A stretch of 17,761 bases of DNA from Bacillota bacterium (GTDB lineage Bacteria > Bacillota > Dethiobacteria > Dethiobacterales > Dethiobacteraceae): contig JAAZJT010000121.1 in assembly GCA_012800215.1 (NCBI GenBank), positions 1 through 17,761 on the forward strand. Reading direction: 5' to 3'. The notes beneath the pieces were generated by a model. The model was not told the origin of the DNA. It saw only the letters and a list, made by a program, of their open reading frames with translations, and made no database searches. The position numbers and the translations under genes were made by a program. Each line of letters starts with the position of its first letter. Position 1 is the first letter of the stretch. Positions 6,088-12,059 of this stretch are shown piece by piece.

Positions 6088-8553
6088 ATGCAATTTCAGT
6101 TTGCTGATATAGTACTGCCGGTTCCTTTGCCGCGCCTGTTTACCTACAGTGTGCCTGAGGAGTACAGTTCCACGCTGGCAAGAGGCCAGCGTGTAGTAGT
6201 ATCTTTCGGGAAGCGGAAGCTTATGTCGGGTGTCGTATTTTCGCTTCATAACAGTGCACCTGCCGAGTATGAGACCAAGCCACTTCTATCGGTGCTTGAC
6301 ACGAGCCCGGTGGTAAGTGAGGCTCAGTTAGGTCTATGGCAATGGATTTCTGATTATTATCAATGTACAATAGGTGAGGTTTATAAAGCGGCTTTGCCTG
6401 CGGGTTTGAAGCTTGAGAGCGAAACCCGGCTCTATTGCAATCCCGAGTTCGAGGATTCGCTTGACCTGTCCGAAAAGGGCATTGCCATCCTTGACTACCT
6501 GGGCGACAAGAAATATGGCACTATAAGCCAGCTTAATAATATTACGGGTTTGAAAAATAGTTATCCCCTTATTAAGCAGCTGATAGAGGCAGGTGCAGTA
6601 CTTGTTAATGAGCAGCTTTCGGAGACATATCGTCCTAAAACGGAAGCTGTTTTGATTTTGCATCCCAATGTAAGGGCTGAGGAGCTTTTGCGGGACGTTT
6701 TTGACAAGCTGGCTCGTGCTCCAAAACAGTTGGAGTTGTTGATGACCTTTTTGCAACTGGCCGGGGGTGTGGAGGGTGCCATCGCGGGGAAGATGCTTGC
6801 GCGTAAGGACTTGCTAAGGAGGATTGAAGGAGGAAGTGCTGCCCTCGCCGAACTGATAAAAAAGGACTACCTGGTTCAGGAGAAGCAGGAAGTTGATAGA
6901 TTAACGCCAAGCGGGCTTCCTGTTGAAGGTAAAAAGCCTCTTTCTGATATTCAGGCCAGGGCTCTTGAGGAAGTAAAGGCAGGATTTGATGAAGGCCTTC
7001 CGGTGCTGCTTCACGGCGTTACCTCAAGTGGCAAAACGGAGCTTTATATTCATCTGATTGAAGAAACTATCGCGAAGGGAAAGCAGGCGCTTTACCTTCT
7101 ACCTGAGATAGCGCTTACCACGCAGATTACCAACCGTCTGAAAGTTCACTTTGGTGATAACTTAGGCGTTTATCATTCCAAATTCTCGGATAATGAAAGG
7201 GTGGAAGTGTGGAACAGCATGGTATCCAACGATGGATACAAGGTTATCCTGGGAGTCAGGTCGTCCATATTTTTGCCTTTTAGCAATCTGGGGCTAATAA
7301 TAGTTGATGAGGAGCATGAAAGTTCTTTCAAGCAGTTTGATCCTGCCCCGCGCTATCATGCCCGCGATGTGGCTATTGTAATGGCCAAGAGAGCTAATTG
7401 TGATATCTTGCTGGGTACCGCCACTCCCTCTTTGGAGAGTTACTATAATGCAAGCGCGGGCAGATTCGTGCTTGTTGAGCTGATGGAGCGGCATGAGGGT
7501 ATGCAGCTGCCGCTAATTGAGTTGGTTAATACCCGCGAGGCTCAGCGTAAAAAGATGATGCAGTCGCACTTTTCGCCTCAGCTTATAGGCGACATAAAAT
7601 CGGCGCTTGAGAAAAAGGAGCAGATAATTCTTTTTCAGAATCGCCGTGGCTTCGCACCCTATTTGGAATGTACGGCCTGCGCGTGGATTCCGAAGTGTAA
7701 GCATTGTGATGTTAGCATGACCTATCACAAACACATCGACCAGCTGGTATGTCACTACTGCGGATATACTGAGTCCAACAGGATAACATGCGGCGCCTGC
7801 GGCTCACCTGCCTTGCAGTTGAAGGGATTTGGCACGCAAAAGATAGAAGAAGAAATTAAGGAATTCTTTCCCGATGCAAAAGTAGCACGCATGGATTATG
7901 ACACCACTCGCTCCAAAAAGGGATATGAAAATATAATCGGCAACTTTGAACTTGGGAAGTTGGATATTTTAGTAGGAACCCAGATGGTAACCAAGGGTCT
8001 TGATTTTGACAGGGTTAGTTTGGTTGGAATTTTAAACGCCGACAGCATGCTCAACAATCCTGATTTCAGAGCCTTTGAACGCAGCTTTCAAATGATGGCG
8101 CAGGTAAGCGGTCGTGCAGGAAGGAAGAACCGCAGGGGGAAGGTCGTATTGCAGACGAGCGATACGACTCATCCGGTTTTGACTTACCTTGTAAACAATG
8201 ATTATAAAGGTTTTTATGATTACCAGATTGCCGAGCGCGAGATGTTCAAATACCCGCCATTTTACCGTCTTATCAACTTAAGGGTAAAACATCGCGACAA
8301 GGGCGTGGCTGCTAAGGCGGCCTTAGCTCTGGCCGAGAGCCTTAGGCTACACTTCGGCAGCCGGGTTCTGGGGCCGCAGGAGCCTCCGATTTCAAAGATT
8401 CAGGATATGTACCTGCAGCGTATTTTGATAAAGCTTGAACGCTCGGCTTCACCTACCAAAGCCAAAGAGCTGATGCAAAGCAGTATTAATCATCTGCTTT
8501 CTTATCAACCATGGAGATATGTAGTAATAGCCGCTGATGTTGACCCTATGTAA
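6088..8553 (+). CDS. priA: Primosomal protein N' / replication restart helicase PriA
   Basis: An 821-residue superfamily 2 DNA helicase that reloads the replisome at stalled forks. The N-terminal 3'-DNA-binding domain begins MQFQFADIVLPVPLPRLFTY, the normal PriA start, which fixes the start codon. The Walker A motif is GVTSSGKTE (310-318, Lys316) and the DEAH-type Walker B is DEEH (407-410). GTATPSLESYY is motif III. Eight cysteines, at about 528, 531, 537, 540, 555, 558, 568 and 571, form the two zinc sites in the helicase. The C-terminal helicase half contains GTQMVTKGLDFD and the motif VI segment QVSGRAGR. The length is longer than the E. coli protein (~730) but usual for Bacteroidota. The gene stands alone on the plus strand and is divergent from the PhnW-like gene. 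Confidence 0.98.
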   Translation: MQFQFADIVLPVPLPRLFTYSVPEEYSSTLARGQRVVVSFGKRKLMSGVVFSLHNSAPAEYETKPLLSVLDTSPVVSEAQLGLWQWISDYYQCTIGEVYKAALPAGLKLESETRLYCNPEFEDSLDLSEKGIAILDYLGDKKYGTISQLNNITGLKNSYPLIKQLIEAGAVLVNEQLSETYRPKTEAVLILHPNVRAEELLRDVFDKLARAPKQLELLMTFLQLAGGVEGAIAGKMLARKDLLRRIEGGSAALAELIKKDYLVQEKQEVDRLTPSGLPVEGKKPLSDIQARALEEVKAGFDEGLPVLLHGVTSSGKTELYIHLIEETIAKGKQALYLLPEIALTTQITNRLKVHFGDNLGVYHSKFSDNERVEVWNSMVSNDGYKVILGVRSSIFLPFSNLGLIIVDEEHESSFKQFDPAPRYHARDVAIVMAKRANCDILLGTATPSLESYYNASAGRFVLVELMERHEGMQLPLIELVNTREAQRKKMMQSHFSPQLIGDIKSALEKKEQIILFQNRRGFAPYLECTACAWIPKCKHCDVSMTYHKHIDQLVCHYCGYTESNRITCGACGSPALQLKGFGTQKIEEEIKEFFPDAKVARMDYDTTRSKKGYENIIGNFELGKLDILVGTQMVTKGLDFDRVSLVGILNADSMLNNPDFRAFERSFQMMAQVSGRAGRKNRRGKVVLQTSDTTHPVLTYLVNNDYKGFYDYQIAEREMFKYPPFYRLINLRVKHRDKGVAAKAALALAESLRLHFGSRVLGPQEPPISKIQDMYLQRILIKLERSASPTKAKELMQSSINHLLSYQPWRYVVIAADVDPM

Positions 8554-8605
8554 CTAAACAACATTGAATTACGAGCTAATACAAATTAAAAGATAAAAAT
8601 GAGCG

Positions 8606-8640
8606 CATAAAAAGAGGCTGCCTTTTCAGACAGCCTCTTC
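8606..8640 (-). terminator. Strong rho-independent terminator of the minus-strand RNA gene (possibly bidirectional)
   Basis: A 9-bp stem pairs AAGAGGCTG (8612-8620) with CAGCCTCTT (8631-8639). It is extended by two more pairs after one C/A mismatch and closes on a TTTC/GAAA tetraloop. In the minus direction it is followed by a TTTTT run, which makes a classical terminator for the RNA gene that starts near 8883. In the plus direction, where it lies 58 bases past the priA stop, the T-run is short (TT then C), so it may also end priA transcripts less efficiently. Confidence 0.85.
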
Positions 8641-8883
8641 CCCAATGCTCGGAGCAAACTTAAAAAATGTTGCGGTCTTAACATTCCGGATTAGATAACA
8701 TTGATACGCCGTTGCCGGCATCTGTTTCCATCCTTTGTATCACGATTTAGATCTCGGTAAAGTCCCGAAACTCCGTAGAGCAGGGAACTTAATGCAACTT
8801 TGACTTACACGCTTGCACGCTTAAACATAATCCTATTGACACGCCTTAATTATACGCTATTAAACGATAACCATTTTGTCAAG
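8606..8883 (-). ncRNA. Free-standing structured non-coding RNA, family not assigned (6S-like or Bacteroidales-1-like candidate)
   Basis: No coding frame of note lies here, yet the minus strand has a Bacteroidota -7 box (8895-8888) at one end and a strong terminator at the other, giving a transcript of about 270 nt. Inside I can pair several helices. UUGACA with UGUCAA pairs at the 5' end; AAGU(U)CCC with GGGACUU is capped by CUC-UACG-GAG, a UNCG-type tetraloop; GAUAC with GUAUC encloses GCCG-GCAA-CGGC, a GNRA loop. GGAUUA with UAAUCC is a long-range pair, and AAUGUU pairs with AACAUU. The conserved signatures of RNase P RNA, tmRNA and SRP RNA are not seen. The layout (own promoter, own terminator, no downstream gene) fits a 6S-type regulator or the Bacteroidales-1 motif, but the family is inference only. 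Confidence 0.6.
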
Positions 8884-8887
8884 GACA

Positions 8888-8895
8888 CAAAAGTA
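8888..8895 (-). promoter_or_regulatory. Bacteroidota -7 box (TACTTTTG) of the non-coding RNA
   Basis: TACTTTTG is a perfect TAnnTTTG match. Transcription would start near 8883 and run minus-ward to the terminator at 8606-8640. The -33 region has only a degenerate element (TTAC or ATTG, depending on the spacing used). Confidence 0.6.
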
Positions 8896-9199
8896 CTATA
8901 TCCCCTTATTGCAATGTAAGATAGCTACAGTATTCACTTACGCTAGCCCCATTGCTTACGCGAATTTTTCCTTCCATTAATTGTCTAAGTTTTCCATTTT
9001 TTCCAATCGCTTACTTTCTTTAAGACTAAATGACACGGTAAAAAGAGTCGTACAATCCAAAAAATCTGACAGATTCGCCTCTTTTAGACAACGCAAACTC
9101 GACCATCGAGACGCAAAAAAACGAAATGCTAAAAGCTGCATAATCCGAACAGACCTCTCTTTTCATAACTTCCCTTTAACACCAATCACATACTCATGT
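8896..9199. other. Gene-free stretch between the RNA promoter and the operon end
   Basis: No supported gene is seen. The stretch holds the upstream side of the non-coding RNA promoter and the sequence downstream of the four-gene operon. Small hairpins occur on the minus strand: CTCGA-TGG-TCGAG near 9099-9111, and the terminator-like hairpin listed separately. An 81-codon plus-strand frame here has no recognisable features. Confidence 0.5.
9055..9076 (-). terminator. Weak terminator-like hairpin downstream of the four-gene operon
   Basis: On the minus strand AATCT-GTC-AGATT (9075-9063) forms a 5-bp stem followed by TTTTT. It lies about 125 bases past the stop of the 88-residue gene. The stem is short and A+T-rich, so this is tentative. 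Confidence 0.3.
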
Positions 9200-9466
9200 T
9201 TACTCTATCGGCGTTTGCACTGGTAATCCTAAAATTGAGGTAAGAGTCTGCCGTAGCATCTCCTCCTGCTTAAGTTTCATCATAAGGTTAAAATAACCTC
9301 CAATCTCCGTAATATTCAAGGGCGCAGGAATACGGGACGGTTTTATATCGCTCTCCCTGGCAACCCTTTTCATAATTTCCAGCTTGATATCCCGCACCTC
9401 CTTGGATGATTCCTGCTCCAGCAACTTCTCTGCCAAGGTTAATATATAATCTTTTCCATCTGCCAT
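9200..9466 (-). CDS. Small helical protein of unknown function, last gene of the four-gene operon
   Basis: I do not recognise this 88-residue protein. It is charged and mostly helical at residues 1-40 (DYILTLAEKLLEQESSKEV...), has a short proline-containing middle with PAPLNITEIGGYFNLM, which looks like a conserved core, then a second amphipathic helix (KLKQEEMLRQTLTSIL) and a short tail. There is no signal peptide or membrane segment. It starts 15 bases after the stop of the NlpC/P60-like gene, so it should be on the same transcript. A role as a chaperone, adaptor or structural partner of the giant protein is possible; an immunity protein is less likely, because an immunity protein against periplasmic wall hydrolases would normally be exported. 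Confidence 0.75.
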   Translation of the reverse strand: MADGKDYILTLAEKLLEQESSKEVRDIKLEIMKRVARESDIKPSRIPAPLNITEIGGYFNLMMKLKQEEMLRQTLTSILGLPVQTPIE

Positions 9467-9481
9467 AACTATATTTATTTG

Positions 9482-10414
9482 TTACTGTTTTAGTATTTTT
9501 TTTATCACATCTTCATCTATTCTATAAAACTCAAGTATTCTATCTTCAGAATTTTCTCTTCCTGTTCCTTTAAAAATTCCGTCTTTTTTGTTGAAAGAAA
9601 AAGTATAAGTAAATCTAAAAGCTCCATCTTGATTGGGGGCGAGAGTTTTGGTACGTGCTCCAATCCTATCCATTGTCATGTCAACTTCATCTATCTTTGT
9701 CAAAATCTCCACATGATTCCACTCATCCTCCGTATTAGTTTTTTTAAAAAAAACAATATCGCCTCTTTTTACCTCTTCTATATTTGTGATTTTTTTTGCC
9801 CCTATTTTTTCGAATACGGTATTATGTAAGCTATTAACACGTTGGTATCTATGATGTGTGCTAGATATCAACTTATTATTCACCATAGCATCGAAAGTTT
9901 GCTCTTCAACCTTCTCTTTATTCAAATTCGTATTAGCTAAAATATATCTTACTATTGCAAGAAACAACACATCGCCAACAAACACATTACATTTTGGACA
10001 ATTTGTCGTAGCAATATGAGAATTAGACTTATACTTATACATATTGCTTGTACTATCGTATTCTAGGCAGCTTTTGGGTGTATGATCAATATAAGGATTT
10101 GGTGATAACATAGGGATTATGTCTGATCTGTTTTTATCTCTGTTTTGCGCCTCTTCAGCATAATTACGGTTTATTGAAATTATATTGTTTTTATACTCAA
10201 AACTATCTTTTGCCATATCCACTAATTCTTCTGCAATTAACGCAATCGACTCCGAAACATTTAAAATATCATGATAAAAACACATAATAATACTGGCATA
10301 CCACTCATTTCCTATGTCAAAACATGCCAGGGTAGCTTTTTCTTCAACACATTTCCACTGCTCTTCAGTCATTTCGATCTGCTTTAAACACGCTATTATA
10401 TCTATATTCGGCAT
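9482..10414 (-). CDS. NlpC/P60-like (papain-fold) putative cell-wall peptidase or amidase
   Basis: A 310-residue protein. The middle carries TTNCPKCNVFVGDVL, in which Cys142 followed by N-x-F-V-x-D matches the nucleophile helix of NlpC/P60/CHAP-type enzymes. KRGDIVFFKK (Asp219) followed by EWNHVEILTKI (His234) matches the usual pGDivff...HV.iv strand pair that supplies the catalytic His. Enzymes of this fold cut peptide or amide bonds in peptidoglycan. Residues 1-110 are a helical N-terminal part of unknown role, and about 75 residues follow the His. No signal peptide is present, so it would need lysis, a secretion machine or a carrier to reach the wall. Coding sequence is strikingly A+T-rich (many AAA, AAT, ATT codons) compared with priA. 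It starts 31 bases after the upstream stop. Fold call is from motifs only. Confidence 0.65.
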   Translation of the reverse strand: MPNIDIIACLKQIEMTEEQWKCVEEKATLACFDIGNEWYASIIMCFYHDILNVSESIALIAEELVDMAKDSFEYKNNIISINRNYAEEAQNRDKNRSDIIPMLSPNPYIDHTPKSCLEYDSTSNMYKYKSNSHIATTNCPKCNVFVGDVLFLAIVRYILANTNLNKEKVEEQTFDAMVNNKLISSTHHRYQRVNSLHNTVFEKIGAKKITNIEEVKRGDIVFFKKTNTEDEWNHVEILTKIDEVDMTMDRIGARTKTLAPNQDGAFRFTYTFSFNKKDGIFKGTGRENSEDRILEFYRIDEDVIKKILKQ

Positions 10415-10445
10415 AGCTGTACTTTTTTATCGTTTTTACTGGTCG

Positions 10446-12059
10446 TTAGTTAGTGTTATTGGGAGGAAGATCCCAGAATTTCTTAATATATTTCAAATAA
10501 TCTTCTCTCTTATTTGTTATGTAATTTCCTTCCATCTCCTTATCTTTTTCTTTTTCTTTTTCTGTGTGTGCGTATTGCGGTATTTTTACAAAATAATGTT
10601 TTTTATCATATACAAAGTATATATAATCATTTTTGGGAGTAAGGTCTGGGCTGGTGTTTTCATTTGTTTTATATATTTTAATTTTCTCCTGAACTTGAAT
10701 ATTACCCCAAGAATTTTGAAACCACATTCTCCAAGCCACTTTTACCCTAGTTCGTATTCTTCCTTTAGCAAAATTATAGCTCAAGAGTTCTATTAATGCT
10801 TTTTTATCATTTGAATTAGCTGTGGCTATTGCCTTAATAGCATTACCCACGCCATTTTTTTTGGAAGCCTCATCTATCTCTGTACTAATCGCCTCTCTCA
10901 TCTTTTCATAAAATTCGCTTCTTCCACTACTTTTACTAAAGGAATTTATAGCAGCCTCGCCATTTGTCTCCCCCGTTGTCGGTGCAAAATTTTTTATCCA
11001 AAAATAGAACTGATATTGGCACACGCTTCTTAACAACAGTGCCTTTTTCATAACATCATAAAACCAATGCCCCCCCTTTATATGTTGACCATAATTTTCA
11101 TGTCTTCCCCACACCATAAAGTTATTATTTTCAAAAAAGAACATTAATTTATTTTCTAGTGTTTTGAGTTTATCTTTGTTCGACTCTTCCTTTTTTTTCC
11201 ATTCGTTCGATTGTTCTAAATTTTTCCATACTTCCCAGTCTGTCAAATCTTTCCATTTGTTCGAATTTTTCAATTCTCCACTTTCTTTCAAAAATTGCAA
11301 TTTTTGTGCAATTATGCAATCTCCAGCAATAGCTTTTTCAAATTCTTTACCCTTAAAGTCAGTACGAAGTAGATATAAAATATAACAAATCATCTCCCTC
11401 CTTATCTTATCAGGCATCTCTTTGAAGAATCTATTTAATGTATCCTCAGCAAAGTGTCCAAATCCCATAGTAAGAAACGGGTCTTCATCACAATGAATTT
11501 CATTAAAAAATCTTTTTGACGACGTTGCGGCATTAAATGCTACCATTAGTTTTAGTAGATCATTGCGCTTATCCTTGGGCTTATCAATGCACTTATCATT
11601 GAGGCTATCATTGCGGTTATCATTGCGGCTATCAATGACTTTATACTCGCCTATATATTTGTTTTCATCAATACAATTATAATTGCTTTCACCAATACAA
11701 TCAAGGAATCCTTTACAAGTGATAGGGCAAAAAGTATCTAAAATTGTCCCCTTTGAGGTTTTCATTATACCATTACGTTCATCATCATCATCCGCTGTCT
11801 TACTGATTGTCACTGCACCATTATTAATACTAAAGGTGTAATCTTTCTGAGTAATGCAGTCAAAATCTTTCTGAGTAATGCAGTCAAACCCTAAGTAAAT
11901 TGCCAAAATAGTTAAATACCATCTTTGCAATTCGGCTGGAAGTTTTAATTCATTGCAAATCTTATCTTCATTATTAAGGCAATCCCATAATGCCTTCTTA
12001 TCCTTATCGTTGGATATTTGCAATATTTCTTCAAATAAATTTTTTAATTCCTCATTCAT
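10446..12059 (-). CDS. Lysozyme-like putative muralytic protein with internal peptide repeats
   Basis: The frame extends to a GTG at 12068, but the ATG at 12059 (537 residues) is preferred: it overlaps the end of the upstream gene by eight bases (ATGAATGA), a common coupling arrangement. Numbering here counts from the GTG. Residues 171-218 contain a region whose FNEIHCDEDPFLTMGFGHFA resembles the active-site segment of T4-type lysozymes and related muramidases: Glu190, then acidic residues 194-196, then Thr200 and a GxGH element (202-205). The spacing is not the exact T4 pattern, so the assignment is tentative. The rest (300-540) is rich in aromatic and charged residues (GRIRTRVKVAWRMWFQNSWG) and unrecognised. 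Ahead of the lysozyme-like part are octapeptide and tetrapeptide repeats (61-170). There is no signal peptide. Coding sequence is very A+T-rich. Confidence 0.6.
   Translation of the reverse strand: MNEELKNLFEEILQISNDKDKKALWDCLNNEDKICNELKLPAELQRWYLTILAIYLGFDCITQKDFDCITQKDYTFSINNGAVTISKTADDDDERNGIMKTSKGTILDTFCPITCKGFLDCIGESNYNCIDENKYIGEYKVIDSRNDNRNDSLNDKCIDKPKDKRNDLLKLMVAFNAATSSKRFFNEIHCDEDPFLTMGFGHFAEDTLNRFFKEMPDKIRREMICYILYLLRTDFKGKEFEKAIAGDCIIAQKLQFLKESGELKNSNKWKDLTDWEVWKNLEQSNEWKKKEESNKDKLKTLENKLMFFFENNNFMVWGRHENYGQHIKGGHWFYDVMKKALLLRSVCQYQFYFWIKNFAPTTGETNGEAAINSFSKSSGRSEFYEKMREAISTEIDEASKKNGVGNAIKAIATANSNDKKALIELLSYNFAKGRIRTRVKVAWRMWFQNSWGNIQVQEKIKIYKTNENTSPDLTPKNDYIYFVYDKKHYFVKIPQYAHTEKEKEKDKEMEGNYITNKREDYLKYIKKFWDLPPNNTN
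11559..11642 (-). repeat. Seven 12-bp tandem repeats encoding tetrapeptides
   Basis: Seven consecutive 12-bp units of the type ATCATTGCGGCT (plus strand) encode KVID-SRND-NRND-SLND-KCID-KPKD-KRND, residues 143-170 of the lysozyme-like protein. The unit length keeps the frame, so gain or loss of copies changes only the linker length. Confidence 0.9.
11655..11702 (-). repeat. Two diverged 24-bp units encoding octapeptides (DCIGESNY / NCIDENKY)
   Basis: Two adjacent 24-bp units, about 20 of 24 bases alike, encode xCIxExxY octapeptides at residues 123-138. They resemble the DCITQKD[FY] pair further upstream in the protein, which suggests an old octapeptide family. Confidence 0.7.
11841..11888 (-). 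repeat. Perfect 24-bp tandem duplication encoding DCITQKD(F/Y)
   Basis: Two identical 24-bp copies (11841-11864 and 11865-11888) give an in-frame octapeptide duplication near residues 61-77 of the lysozyme-like protein. Being perfect, the duplication is probably recent or subject to slippage. Confidence 0.95.

Noticed and set aside
8606..8883. tmRNA, RNase P RNA or SRP RNA identity for the RNA gene
   Set aside because: No tag-peptide frame or tRNA-like CCA end, no GAGGAAAGTCC-type core, and no SRP helix 8 motif is visible.
8981..9226. 81-codon plus-strand frame between the RNA gene and the operon
   Set aside because: No recognisable motif, random basic/serine composition, and it runs into the end of the 88-residue gene.
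10000..10020. CPKC in the NlpC/P60-like protein as a zinc site
   Set aside because: The second Cys is better explained as the catalytic nucleophile (KCNVFV), and no second Cys pair follows.
10314..10796. 160-codon plus-strand frame of hydrophobic/aromatic residues
   Set aside because: It is opposite the ends of two A+T-rich genes (Lys/Glu codons read as Phe/Leu/Ser), with no promoter or family signature.
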